Origin: Cercis canadensis
Lineage: Eukaryota; Streptophyta; Magnoliopsida; Fabales; Fabaceae
Length of the DNA stretch: 64,000 nt
Reading direction: 5' to 3'
Assembly: GCA_003255065.1 (NCBI GenBank)
Contig: QAOA01000967.1
Coordinates: forward strand, 186,001-250,000
The notes under the pieces were generated by a model, which saw only the letters and a program-made list of their open reading frames with translations, was not told the origin of the DNA and searched no databases. Of the stretch, positions 22,735 to 34,179 are shown piece after piece (the first letter of the stretch is position 1; the number at the start of each line of letters is the position of its first letter). A program made the translations under genes and the position numbers.

Positions 22735-23023
22735 TGTCAAGAACCAATTCAACCTAAAAACTTAAGCTATAGGTGAAGGTCTAAGAATGATTTTATATTT
22801 AACACGCCCCCACACACGAAAGCCCTTTGGGCTTGAAGCGTGGATAAAACACAGGTCCATTTATACCATGTGCTGAAATTTCAATGTAATTGAGAAAGTT
22901 GGGGGCAGAAGGATTAATCTCCTGACCATTTGGTCAAAGAGACTCTGATACCATGTCAAGAACCAATTCAACCTAAAAGCTTAAGCTATAGGTGAAGGTC
23001 CAAGAATGATTTTATATTTAACA
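22735..23023 (-). mobile_element. TRIM (terminal-repeat retrotransposon in miniature)
   Basis: Fossil of LTR kin without coding capacity, 289 bp. Two nearly identical 70-bp terminal repeats (22735-22804 and 22954-23023) run from TGTCAAGAACCAATTC to TTTATATTTAACA. A primer-binding site for initiator-Met tRNA (TGGTATCAGAG on the minus strand) adjoins the right repeat, so the element points left. A perfect five-base target duplication, AAGTA, flanks it. Structurally it looks whole. The internal text with CGAAAGCCC...GGGCTTGAAG is typical of a widespread plant TRIM family. Confidence 0.9.
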
Positions 23024-23324
23024 AAGTATGGTAGCTTGATTTGTTCTTTATGTTCTTTTATTCTCTTATTTCTAAGGGATCACCACTTCCCTGAGTATGA
23101 GCTTCTTCGCACATCAATGGGGCAAAAGGTTCCTCCTTCAGCAAAATCCCCCTTCACGACGTTGGGTTGGTGTTTTGGGTAGATGGAGTCTTGAGCAAAC
23201 GACGTCGTATGGGACAAAGATTTTGGTGTAGATTCTTAATAAAACGACGCCGTTTTACTTATTCCACACAAGCACATGGTCTATCTGCCATGTCAGCATG
23301 TCACATGGAAAAGTCCGTTAAATC
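23024..23324. other. Spacer with an AAACGACG-type motif
   Basis: No gene. It contains AAACGACGTCGT-like and AAAACGACGCCGTTTTA words, a motif common in plant repeats, next to a half copy of the inverted-repeat element described at 32493. Confidence 0.4.
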
Positions 23325-23460
23325 TGACTAACAAACCCCAACGAATGACTAAATTGTCAGCAAAAATAATAATTCAATGACCAATTTATCATCGAAAATT
23401 TTTGGAGGACGAATTTGTCAGTAGATGCATTTTTTAGGGACTAAAAAGGGGTTTTACTCT
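23325..23460. repeat. One arm of a TIR element related to 32493-32862
   Basis: This reads like the right arm at 32741-32862 (ACCAATTTGTCA-like text, then TTTTTGGAGGACGAATTTGT, then a GGGGTTTTACTC end). The opposite arm is not seen nearby, so this is a truncated or diverged copy. Confidence 0.55.
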
Positions 23461-23461
23461 T

Positions 23462-24111
23462 TTGTTTATACTTAAATATGATAACCACATACTAAAATTT
23501 TTATAGGTTTATATTAGATATTTTTACTACTATATGCTTATATTAAATATTTTCTTTATTCTTTTTTAAAATAGTAACATAAGCAATTTTTTTAATGATA
23601 CACATAACAACAATAATAATCGCCAAAATAAGGCAATAAGTCAGAAGGTGCTGCTAAAGGCTTTTTGGATTAAATTGCTCTTAAAAGATATAGAAAAATA
23701 AACTTTTTTGTTTAATTAAGAGATAGAGCAAAATGACCTATATATGAATGCAATGTGGAAAAAAACATACTCTAACAAGCAAGACGTAAATGTAATGGGT
23801 TAAAAATAAATTTCTATGTGGACATTGTCTAAACTTAGAACAACGTTGTGTTTGACCAACAACAGAGAAGGAGCTAGAGAACTTGATCAATGGTTTGAAT
23901 GTCAGAAGCATAGCTACCAGGAAAACAATTCGTTTCAGTATGTGGTACGGGAACGGAAACACAGTATGAATGTCACTATAAAAAAAAAATACGGTTCATT
24001 GGATAGTTTTCTTCAAAATGCTTCGTGGCATTCTTCAGATTCTTTCAGAATGTTACATATGTCCAAGAAAAATTTATATATGAACCATATAACTTATGAG
24101 CATGGTTTCTT
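23462..24111 (-). other. Inverted copy of the PP6-side spacer, with the Copia empty sites
   Basis: Read on the minus strand, this matches 9359-10265 and 55643-56490 and then continues into the host sequence that survives at 50763-50894 and 46112-46151. It is uninterrupted where the Copia elements at 50895 (near 23924) and 46152 (CATAT at 24056-24060) inserted in the other copy, so it preserves the state before insertion. The 135-codon reading frame at 23816-24223 crosses unrelated pieces and is not a gene. Confidence 0.65.
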
Positions 24112-24319
24112 CATTGCTGCCAATGCTAAATTTCTTCGAATACTTGGTCTGGTCATGTTCGAGTCAGAGCTTGTTCAACGTTATGCCTGCATTACACTCT
24201 GTTCTTGTCTTTGTGTCTATTAGGTCCCATCCCACCAGTAAAGTTCCCTTGGAAGAGCGGTTTCTGTTTTATTGAGTAGAGCCAAAAGAGCTCGAGGTGT
24301 TCCCTTGTGTTGCAACATA
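24112..24319 (+). pseudogene. Potassium transporter last-exon fragment, broken
   Basis: A piece of the HAK/KUP last exon in the same order as 28700-28460 of transporter 2: LGLVMFESELVQ, a gap, then [11 protein letters not shown], KVPLEERF, EPKEL and CVAT. It has frameshifts and in-frame stops and lacks the membrane part. Copia element F interrupts it at 24320. It represents a former third or fourth transporter copy. Confidence 0.75.
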
Positions 24320-25140
24320 TGTTAAAAATAGTAATTTCAAATTATTGCTTTTAGGTTATGTGTTTTTTGGAGTTGTAATTTTCATGTTTTTGGGGCACTT
24401 CAATAAGGAATTATTTTCACTTAAGAGGTATTACTATATCTAGTGGGAGTTATGGAGTTATGCAATAGTTAATGAGAATTATGGAGATATTAGTGAGAGT
24501 TATGCAGGGGTTATTATTCTCTAGAATTATCTTTTGTATCCTATAAATATCCCTTATACTTGGACATTGCAATACAAGACTTGAGCTAAATATTCCTCTT
24601 CCTCTAACAAAGTGGTATCCAAGCTTGTTTTGATCCTAGGAGTGATTCATTGTAAGTGTTGAGAGATGGAAAACAAGGGAATAGTTCCATTCTAATTCCT
24701 TCATCTTACAAAAGAAAATTATGATAGTTGGTGTCTACGTATGAAAGCCTTGTTAGGATCACAAGATGCAAGAGAGATTGTAGAGAAAAGCTACACTCGA
24801 CCAGAAGATGAAGCCACATTGCCACAAAATGAGAAAGAAGTATTGACAAAGTTAAAGAAGAAGGATCAACAAGCCCTCACCCTAATCCATCAAAGTTTGG
24901 ATGATTTGGTGTTTGTAAAGGTGGCAATGCAACCACCGCGAAAGAAGCATGGAAGATTTTACAAAAATCTTTACAAGAAGTTGACAAAGTGAAAAATGTA
25001 CGACTTCAAATTCTACAATGTGAATTTGTAGCATTGCACATGAAGGAATCCAAATCTTTTTCAGATTATTGTTCAAGGGTGTTGGCCAATGTCAATCAAT
25101 TAAAGAGGTATGGAGAAGACTTGAAGATGGTCATGTGAAA
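24320..25140 (+). mobile_element. Copia element F, 5' LTR and part of gag
   Basis: Fossil. The LTR 24320-24609 starts TGTTAAAAATAG and ends CTCTAACA. A primer-binding site TGGTATCCAAGC follows at 24613, then a gag region (about 24667-25135, UBN2-like, with YDSW and SFSDYCSRV). The rest of the element is missing and foldback or CACTA sequence takes its place. Broken, with few breaks in the part that remains. Confidence 0.8.
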
Positions 25141-25190
25141 GACAAGATCCTTTGTTAGAAACTAACTTAAGTAGTGATTACTATAAGAAA

Positions 25191-25440
25191 CTGTTAAGTG
25201 GATTTTATATCCACTTTATAGATGTTCTTAGCTTAATATTTTGTGTGTTCTTGAGAAGTTTTATCAATAAATAATATATTTTTGTGTTATTTTTGTAGGC
25301 CTAAAAGATTTGGAAATATTTATGTTTTAGGCCTGCAAAAATAACACAAAAATATATTATTTATTAATAAAACTTCTCAAGTACACAGAAAATATTAAAC
25401 TAAGAATATCTATAAAGTAGATATAAAATCCACTTAACAG
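25191..25440. repeat. Foldback repeat: 116-bp arms, 18-bp loop
   Basis: Left arm 25191-25306 and right arm 25325-25440 are equal in length and nearly perfect inverted copies. The loop is 25307-25324. The arms begin CTGTTAAGTGGATTTTATA and meet at TTTTAGGCCT. RNA from this locus would form a long hairpin. It may be a foldback MITE. A clear target duplication is not seen, although AGAAACTAACT occurs both before and after. Confidence 0.8.
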
Positions 25441-26390
25441 AAACTAACTCTAAATTAATAAAATTCTCCAACCTTAGACTTAGAATAAAACAGAAAAATC
25501 CCAACAAAATAAACAAACGTAGAGACAATTCTCCAGCTATTCTACACTATAATTGAATTTTCCTAGGATCTATTACAGAGTTGGCAAAATTACCTTAAGC
25601 ATAGGTTGTAATAATATGATCCTAGTGCATTTTCCCAAGCTTCTCAATTGCCTTGTTGGTGCCTTTTCCCCAACTTCTCCTTGGGTAAGTGTCTACTCAA
25701 GACTACATATGAGAAATTGAGAATGGTCTACGAAAGCATAAGTCAAGTAAGGACAAATAATTCAAAGCTAATCACACATTGAATACTTAATTATTAGTAA
25801 CCATATTTTCAATGAGATTGATATCTATAAGTAACTCATCTAGTAAAAATACAGTATTACAATAAGTCCTAGAAGAGTAAGATGAAAAAAGTAATTTACA
25901 TATTAGCAACTAAAGTAGAATAAATGAAAAAAGTAATAATTAAGTCCCACATGCTCTTTGTTTCTAGCAATCACAAACAAATGCCCTAACAAAATTTATC
26001 CAAAAAAAACTTCAACAACTCCAATTCATACTTAGTAATTCGGATGTATGAGAATAAACAAATGTTCCATCAAAACTACTCAAAACTCAATTCATAATCA
26101 CATTAACAACATTCTACCAACAACATATCCTAAAACTACACTCAAATTCATCCAAAAACACAAACAAATTCACATGTAACTCAAGAAATATTGGAAAGAG
26201 GAAACAAAGGAATTTTGATTTACCCCTATTCCAAAGCAAGTCAAATATGCTTCCCAACCATTATCCTCTGCTTGCCCCCATTGGAACAACCTCAAATGCC
26301 ACTTGGAAATGGAATCACAGAGAGTGGAAAAGAGAATCATAGAGGGAAGAGAGGAAAAAGTGAGAAAATTGAAATAGGATGGCTCCTGGA
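25441..26390. other. Unassigned DNA, probably interior of a CACTA-type element
   Basis: No protein is recognised. Its right neighbour is a CACTA terminus, so some of this stretch may be element interior, but no left terminus could be fixed. ACTATAAGAAAC at 25180 is a weak candidate. Confidence 0.35.
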
Positions 26391-26769
26391 GCTGGGAAAG
26401 AAAAATCCAGTTTTCTCATTGAATTTCTCATAGAAAAATTTCGTGAGAAATCTTGAAAACCCTAATTTTAATTTTAGTGAAACAGTGCATTTCATTTTTT
26501 GCGAAAATTTCTTATAGAAAATTTTTTTCATGAAAAATCATTAAGAAAATTGAATTTCTAATGCAATTTTCTCACAAACTTTCTCATAGGCTTTCCTATG
26601 AAAAAATTTTCCGTGAGAAAATTTCATCAGAAATTCAAATTTCTCATGAGTTTTTTCTCAAGGAAAATTTTTTCGAGAGAAATTCCTATTGAATACTAAT
26701 CCGCTAGAAATCCGTTAGAATTTCTCACGGAATTCCGTTCCATGAGAAATCATGTGTTTTCTTTTAGTG
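26391..26769. mobile_element. Right terminus of a CACTA (En/Spm-like) DNA transposon
   Basis: The block ends TGTGTTTTCTTTTAGTG, the reverse of a CACTAAAAGAAAACAC terminus. The preceding 350 bp are packed with short direct and inverted motifs such as TTTCTCA and TGAGAAA, the subterminal repeats typical of CACTA elements. No transposase is seen. The left end is not found with confidence, so this may be a fragment. Confidence 0.65.
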
Positions 26770-27822
26770 TTAGGGCTTGTAGCTTGGAATCAAGGGCACT
26801 AGTCAGAGGCCGAGGGTCTTAGTGACAAGGCACAATGGCCTTAGCGCCTGTGACTTCTCATTTCACTAGAAACCAAGAGCCTCATCCCTCGAAACCAAGG
26901 GCCTCAACGCTCCAACTCAGACTATAAGCGATGACTTTTATTTTCTTAAGTTTAATTAGGAATTTGTAACAATAGTATATATAAGACTATTAGGTTTAAA
27001 AAAGAGTTAGTCTAGACATTTTGGAGAGCAAACAAGAGCAAAGCAAGGATTGGAGCGAAGATTGGTGACAATAACTCTTAGCTCCAATATTGAGTTTTAT
27101 TCTTTTTCCCTTTCAATCATGTCTAGAATTTATTCTACTACGCTTTATTTTATAGTTATGAACTAAATTCACTTTCTAGGGCTACGATGTAGCCTGGCTA
27201 GTATGATTTGTTATTCGCTATACATTTAATTCAAGAACTTCTTTATTAATTGTCTTCTTCTCAATTCTTTATGTCTTTATTTAACTAGCCATCAAATTAT
27301 TTGATTCGATAATTGCAATGAGACCAAGAGGTAATTTGTAATTCAAGATCATAGAGATTAAGATCATAGATTTCATAAGGGATAAGAATATACCCATATG
27401 ATTTATGTAGTTATTAAGAAAACCATAGAATTAAATAAATTTTTAAGTTTTTTGTAATTCAAATAGAAATATAGTAGGTTCATAACTTGAAAATACTTTT
27501 ATTTGACCTTGGAAAAGGCTAATGGATAGTTTAGGGTTCTTTGCTAGTAATTAAAGAAGAGAGTTCTTAGTTAAAGAAGTACGAATAACAATTCAGAATA
27601 ACTATGGTAAAATCGGAAACCCTATATACTTGTCCATCTTTCTACTTGTTTTAATATTCTTGTCTTTAAATTATTCTCGATATCCATTATTGATTGTCTA
27701 AATAAAATTAGAATGCACTCAATTTTGATACTTAGTAGTCATAGTCTCCGTGGGACGATACTCTATTCATCACTTTATTACTTGAAAAAGGATAATGTAC
27801 ACTTGCATTAGAGTTTTACACA
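26770..27822 (+). repeat. Probable solo LTR or LTR fragment, Ty3/Gypsy-like
   Basis: Fossil. The sequence has LTR-type features: a TATA box (GTATATATAAGAC near 26975), a leader-like stretch, and the late text CTCCGTGGGACGATACTC, common near the 3' end of large plant LTRs. It ends TTTTACACA just before a potassium-transporter fragment. No coding parts and no matching second LTR are present. The left border is uncertain. Confidence 0.45.
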
Positions 27823-27827
27823 ACATA

Positions 27828-27885
27828 CAACATGCTGGTGATGAAGAGATAATTTGACAAGGGTTTGGTCAAAGGGGAATGACTT
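27828..27885 (+). pseudogene. Potassium transporter C-terminal fragment
   Basis: It joins text matching QHAGDEE (compare the minus strand at 28315-28290) to the conserved end (GMTYE), followed by GCATGGTTTC instead of a stop in phase. About 200 bp between these parts are deleted. It is probably the rest of the copy at 24112-24319, separated by the intervening elements. Confidence 0.65.
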
Positions 27886-28054
27886 ACGAGCATGGTTTCT
27901 ACATTTATTTCTCTCTTGTTTCCTTGTTTTGATTAAATGTGCAATTCTATGTTTTGTTCTTCACAATCAACACCATAGCTTTAGCAAGAAAGCTTCTGTC
28001 CCTCCCATAATATTCAGCTCAGATTAAAGCCATAATCTTTGCATTCTCTAGATT

Positions 28055-31026
28055 CTAAAGTTCATAAGTCATTCCCACTTTGACCAAACGCTTGCGAGGA
28101 ATATGAAATACTTCGTCAGTTTGCCGCAAGTTTCTCTCCAAGAAATTGTAAACATAGTCTATCAAAATTCTCTTCCCTATACCAGATCCATTGCCAGCAA
28201 TCACCTCGCTCTGACCAACCAAGTGCACAACACCTACTCCTTGTGCTTTTTCAACTAGCTCAATTTCTCTTCCCACTTGTCGGATCCTCTCTTCATCACC
28301 AGCATGTTGTACACCATCAACCTCATGCCCACCACCATATCTAGTTTCAGCATCCTGGAGTACTTTCTGGGACACCCAAATTTCATTAGCAATAAATTCC
28401 TTCAACTTCTCAACCAGCACATTCTCAAACGGCTCTTGCTCGTTGCGCACATCAGTGTATCCATATCTTGCAACACAACAGAACAAATTGAGCTCTTTTG
28501 GCTCTACTCGGCGAAACCGAAACCGCTCTTTCAAGGGAACTTTACTGATAGGTAGGGACTTAATAGAAACAAAGACAAGAACAGAGTGCAATGCAGGCAC
28601 ATTTGCCACATAATGCTCGAAAATAGGTGGGATGCCTTGAACAAGCTCTGAGTAGAACAAGGCCAGACCAGGTATTCTACAAAATTTGGTACTGGCAGCA
28701 ATTTCCTTAACCCTTTCTGGAGAAATCTTATGATCTTGCTCATAATAGTACTTCCTCCGATACACATTGTTCCAAACGTACATGATGGTCATTAGTACCG
28801 CAGCGAAGGCAAGAGGAAGATAACCTCCTTGGTCAAATTTGTATAGCACTGAGCTTAAATAGATAAGCTCCACAGAGCCAATGATAACAACATAAGCTAT
28901 CACCACGAGTATATTGGTCTTCCATATCATTATCATGATTAGCGTGAGAAAAGCAGATGTAAGGGTCATCACAAGCACCACTGCTATGCCTGCATGCACC
29001 AACATAAAATAATCCATTAGAGTATTCATATGTACTCAGAAGGACTAATAATCCTTCACAAAAATTATCCACTCATAGTAATAGCTAGCTGAGTATGTAG
29101 AAGAAAAGGTGGGTCAATTACCATATGCATTGCCAATTTTTGTTGTGGTTTTAAACCCAGCAGTGACGGCAACACAAGCTATCATGAGGATGTAATTAAT
29201 TTCAGGGATGTAAACTTGTCCTTCATAAATGGCCGATGTATGTACAATTTTCACACGAGGAAAACACCCTAGTGAGAGGGATTGTTTGATTATAGAGAAA
29301 GTCCCAGAGATCATGGCTTGAGAAGCTATGATTGTAGCCGCTACAGCAACCACAAACATTGGCCAATATAGAGGATCTGCATAGTAGTTTAACATTTAGC
29401 CATTATTGACAAGTTTATAAAGTCAAGATGATGAATGATTTAAGCTCTCTTTTCTATGTATGGACAGGACATCAAGTTACCTGGTATGGACTTGAAGAAT
29501 GTGTCTGAAACAAGACCATTGTTTTCACGAAGAAAGGAAGCTTGTCCAGTGTAGGCCAAGATGAGAGCAGGGTATGTTACAGAGCACATGCTTATCTTTA
29601 TGGACTTCACTGTGAAATGACCAACATCAGCGAATAGAGCCTCAGTTCCTGCAAATATTGCCAACACAAGCTTTTTGATTTTCTTATGTCATATATATAT
29701 TAAGATTTTGGGTTAATATTATTATATAGAAATTGGAAACAAGCTTGAACCTGTTATTGCAAGCACAACACCACCAAGGGAAATCCAAGCGTCTTTCTTG
29801 TTCCTTCTCAAGTATTCGATGATGTATTTTGGATTTATTGCTTTGATCACTGATGGGTCGTACTTGACAAAATTATAAATACCAATGCCTCCGATGAAGG
29901 TGAACCATAAACAGATAATCGGAGCAAAACCATAACCCACTTTGTCAGTTCCAAATCTCTGAACCATGAACAAGCACACCAACATGGCTATGGATATCCA
30001 AACAACCCCATCTATGTGGCCAAACAACATATATAGTATTAGAATGATATATTCTGAATAATGACTATAGCTCATCAGTTGCGAAAAAACAAAACACGTG
30101 GACAAAGATTACTTACCGTCTGTTATTTTAGAAGTAGCCTGTTTGATCCCTCCCACAGCTGATAAGACTGCAAGCAAATCAAAGTATTAATTTTTATATT
30201 TTCATTGAAGTTTTAGATAAAGATATTAATTAATTGTATATTTCTCAAGAAACAAATACAATTGAGACTAACCAGAGATGCAAGGAGTGAGAACTCCATC
30301 GCCAATGACCATGGAAGTACCAAGCATGGTAGCAAACAATAAAAAGAGCTTGGCAAATTGGCTGTTCTCTAGCTCAGACTTGATCCTTGAAGCCCTCTTC
30401 ACACGCTTGTTTTCTGGCAACTCCAATTCATAATTGGATACCTCTCCATCTTCATCCACTTGCTGATTTGGGATGAGCCCCACTTTGACATGGCGGCATA
30501 CCAGAGAGTACATAGCAAACGTCCCTCCTAAAACACGTAAATTAATATTATTTGATTTAAAATTTAACACAGTAATTATATTCATCAACTTATTCATTAT
30601 ACCTTAAGAAGTATTTTTGGGAAACGTGATAGTAATTAACTCTGCCTAACCAATTAAATTTAAGATTAGAGCTGATTATGGGTTAATTAGAGATAAAATA
30701 AGTAAAGTTGAAAGTGATAAATTAGAGTTTCTCTTTTTCTATTTCCTTTTTTCTTCCCGCTATTATTTGCGTTGCATGCAGAGAGAAAGTAAAATAATTA
30801 AAGACTTACCATCGCCGTTGTCGTTAGCCTGCAATACGATGAAGACGTACTTAATAAGAGGGATGAGAGTGATGGTGTAAAAGATTAAAGACAGAACACC
30901 CAATATGTCATCGTTGTGCTTGATGCCATAAGTGAAGGTGCTAGCATACACATACAACGGGGATGTTCCAATGTCTCCATAAACAATTCCGATACTTTGA
31001 AAAGCTAAATGCATGATCACAGACAT
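28055..31026 (-). CDS. HAK5: HAK/KUP/KT potassium transporter, HAK5-like (copy 2)
   Basis: Minus-strand partner of copy 1. Exons, in transcript order: 31026-30810, 30527-30273, 30167-30117, 30011-29751, 29648-29481, 29376-29122, 28989-28055. The five internal exons have exactly the same lengths as in copy 1 (255, 51, 261, 168, 255). All borders are GT-AG, and the spliced frame is open for 713 codons. The protein begins [10 protein letters not shown], then [74 protein letters not shown], and ends [12 protein letters not shown]. The frame upstream of the ATG meets a stop without another ATG, so the N-terminus is some 60 residues shorter than HAK5 of Arabidopsis, while TM1 is complete. The tail keeps a linker (around [12 protein letters not shown]) that copy 1 lacks. 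Text such as ASTFxxGI and YELELP places it with cluster I, high-affinity K+ uptake, a role inferred from the family. Confidence 0.93.
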
Positions 31027-31082
31027 CGTAGTGGTGGATTTGGGTTTGTGTTTGGTGCAGAGGCGAAGAGGATAGAAAGCTG

Positions 31083-31090
31083 TTTAAATA
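31083..31090 (-). promoter_or_regulatory. Candidate TATA box for potassium transporter 2
   Basis: TATTTAAA on the minus strand, 57-64 bp before the ATG, which implies a leader of only about 30 nt. Confidence 0.5.
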
Positions 31091-32492
31091 AGAGTGATAC
31101 ATGAAAAAAGAGGGCAGACAAAAGCCCACATCCTGCTATGGAATTGTGCCAAGGTGCAAAAGCAAGGTCAAGAGACTCATGTGGGCGGTTCCATTAGGAT
31201 ATTTTTAGTGTCCTAGGTTACATATTCACACTCCACTTTTTTGGTTTTGGCTAATTATTCAGTATACAAGTAGTACCAATATTACAAACATAAAAATGAT
31301 CTAACCTTTTGTAAGTCCCATAGATTCCACAAATTTAATCAATAAAGTAAATGATATAATTTATAGCTAGATTGTACCAAAAGAAAAACAATATAGATCA
31401 TTTTTGTTATTATTTTGACTTATGGTATGGATACCACTTGTAGTATTAAATAACTAGTTTTAATTTTAATTAATTTTTTAAAAAATCCCTAATTAAATAA
31501 TTTTTTTTTTCTAAATCAAACTTATTTATATTTTTTTAGTTGATTTCATAATTAATTTTAAACATCTCACTTTATTTATTTATATTCTTAGCTAGTCTCA
31601 ATATGACACTCACTTTCTTAATTGCTCTTAATAATTCTTTTTCTTAAAATAAGATTACTGAAAAATTTTAAATAACTTAAAAAATCAATTTTAGCTTTTA
31701 TTTAATCGTATGAAATTATTCACGGAAAGGATAATGAAACCATGACTAATCACTTTGAAAAATCAAAAGCAACAAACTTCTTAAAAATCAAAATTGAAAA
31801 GTATCAAATTATGGTTATGTGATCTATCTTTGGAAAATGATATGCGGCTAGGAAAACTGCTCAACATTTCTTACTAAATAATAATAATTACTCCAAAATA
31901 AATAAGTGGTCCTTTTCAGTTACAACTTTAATTTTTTTTAATAATTACATTTCATTTATGGGAAATTTATTAGAGTAAAATTATTATTTTTCAATTAACT
32001 GTCTTATAGATTATTTTGGTTTGGACCGAGACTAAAGGTTAAAAGGCAATAAAAAAAAAATTAAAACCACCATATAATACATACATACTATATGAAGTTA
32101 TGAACTTAGGACCGGGAGGGTAAAATGTGAAGTTCAATATTTTGAGGGCCAAATATATGAAAATCTAAAAATTTAGTGGGAAAATGAAGATCATTTAAAA
32201 TTTTTACATGTAAGATTTTGAATTTTTAAGAGTTTAGGGGCAGGGGCTGGTTTCAATTTTTTTATTTTTTATTTTTAGGAAGATTTGGTTTAAAGTTACC
32301 TATTATAGTTTTGTTCTCTGGTACTTTGTCATTTTCTTTATGAAATATCTTATTTTGATGAGAAAAAAATAAAAGACCATCAATTATTTTTTTGAAAATT
32401 GTTATGTTACCACACTTTGAAGTGCGGTTAATGCTCTCACTTTCTTCAAAATTTTCATTTTAGACCGGATTAGTCCCCCCCTTTTTTTTTTA
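31091..32492. other. Upstream region of potassium transporter 2
   Basis: No gene. The proximal 200 bp (GACTCATGTGGGCGGTTCC, TTTTTAGTGTCCTAGG) reappear at 45600-45700. The stretch 31245-31990 matches 45700-45960 in direct orientation and 18600-17700 in inverted orientation. These shared blocks are the best candidates for former transporter promoter DNA in all three places. Confidence 0.6.
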
Positions 32493-32862
32493 GAGTAAAA
32501 TGCTTTTTAGTCCCTGAAAAATACAGCTATTGACAAATTCGTCCTCCAAAAATTTTTGGTGACAAATTGGTCATTGAATTATTATTTCGCTGACAAATTA
32601 GTCCTCTAGTAAGCAATATCAGTGAAAAGAAAATGAGAACTTAAATGAGAAAATGAGGGCTTAAATATAGCTAGGCAAAATCAGTGAAAAAAATTTAGGA
32701 AAGGGGTCTGTAAGGGTCCGAAACTTTTCTCATTAAAGTACCAGAGGACTAATTTGTCAGACAAAATAACAATTCAAGGACCAATTTGTCACTGAAAATT
32801 TTTGGAGGACGAATTTGTTAGTAGCTGCATTTTTCAAAGACTAAAAAGGGGTTTTACTCTTT
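32493..32862. mobile_element. About 370-bp element with 120-bp inverted arms (Mutator-like or foldback MITE)
   Basis: The left arm (about 32493-32609) starts GAGTAAAATGCTTTTTAGTCC and continues ATTCGTCCTCC and GACAAATTGGTCATTGAA. The right arm (about 32741-32862) is its inverted copy, ending GGGGTTTTACTC. The core is about 130 bp. Another arm of this family is at 23325-23460. The flanks are T-runs, so the target duplication cannot be read. Confidence 0.7.
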
Positions 32863-34179
32863 TTTTTTACTCATTGTGAATATCCTTTTAAATCAGAGGA
32901 ACCCATTGCACATCAAAATGATTAAACACTAAAAAGAGTAATATAAATTGGACCCTTCAGAAAAGTTTGAAGAAGATTTATTAAGAATAGCACTTTTTTT
33001 TTTAGGCCCAATTTATGCCCTTTTATTTTGCAACAACTTTGTAATTAATAACCTTAAAACAATGGGTAGTTAAAAGAGTAATTTCCCTAGTGCACCCAGA
33101 CATGCCACTTGCATTAAATTTGATGATAACTTTTAAAGTTTCTGTTTCTTCAAAAATAGAAGAAGATATCTAACTTATAGGTAAACATTTTTATCATTGC
33201 CAAACAAACTTTGAAAACACGGTTCTACCTGACAAAATTTAATAGTATGAATTACAAAATTTATTAGTATCAATGTGTGTGTTCTATGAATTTTTTTCTT
33301 GAAACAATTAGGATACCTCCATACTTTCGTACACCGAGACTACTTTCTCTCCAAATTATTTTAAAGGTGAACTCACATTAACTTGTTGCATTCAAACAAA
33401 TTTTCTGAGTGTAATAGAATTTGAACCTTAACAACGAATCTATTGCATCTTTATCGCCATGCCAAATATTTAGGATTGTTCCATAAATTGTATAAATATT
33501 CATCTATGAAACATTTTGTAAAATTTTGACAATTTTAAATCAAGTTAGATAATATAATGTGGCATAATATGAAAATAATTAATAGATAAGTAACATTACT
33601 CTACCCAGTCCAGTTGCAAAGCTAAGATAGTCATATTCAGAACCCTAGATCCCAGGACCACATCATTTTTAGGTTGTGGCACTACCTTCCAACAAGGTTT
33701 TTGACTAAATAGATAATGAGGTATGGGCTAGAGAGGGAATCCCGAACATGCCCTTCTTTGAACCGTACGAGTACGTTCTCCTCACCCCCACACTGCCCTT
33801 ACTTCTAAAACTGTAGGACTAAGTAGCATAGTTGTCGTATTGAGGGGCAGTAGGTCTAGAACCCCAAGCTTTCCATGAGACTTACCTCCTTAATTTTTTT
33901 ATTATCGATTTATAAAAAAAAAAATATCATATACCATATAGAATTAAAGAATAAATCAAGGGCAGTACTCTTAATTTTTAATTGGATTTTTGTCATTCAA
34001 ACAGCATTAACAATTTAACACCATTGGTATCATACAGTTTGAAAAGAGTATCTGAATGAGGGAGATTTGAATCTTATACTACAATTATTTTTTCTAAAGA
34101 CTAAGGAATTCTTATAATTGGCATCTTGTATCAATACAAACATCTAAGAAATTAAACGCAAAAGGGTTGAAAGAGGAGG
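32863..34179. other. AT-rich intergenic stretch
   Basis: No gene recognised. The part 33600-33890 is less AT-rich, with text such as GGGAATCCCGAACATGCCC, and resembles neither side. I could not place it. The rest is AT-rich without visible structure. Confidence 0.4.

Noticed and set aside
23816-24223. 135-codon plus-strand frame
   Set aside because: It runs from inverted spacer DNA into a transporter exon fragment in a foreign frame, so it is a mosaic and not a gene.
24315-27827. A single large element bounded by ACATA repeats
   Set aside because: The transporter sequence at the two borders comes from positions about 165 bp apart in the gene, and the two ends are different kinds of sequence, so the shared five bases are probably chance.
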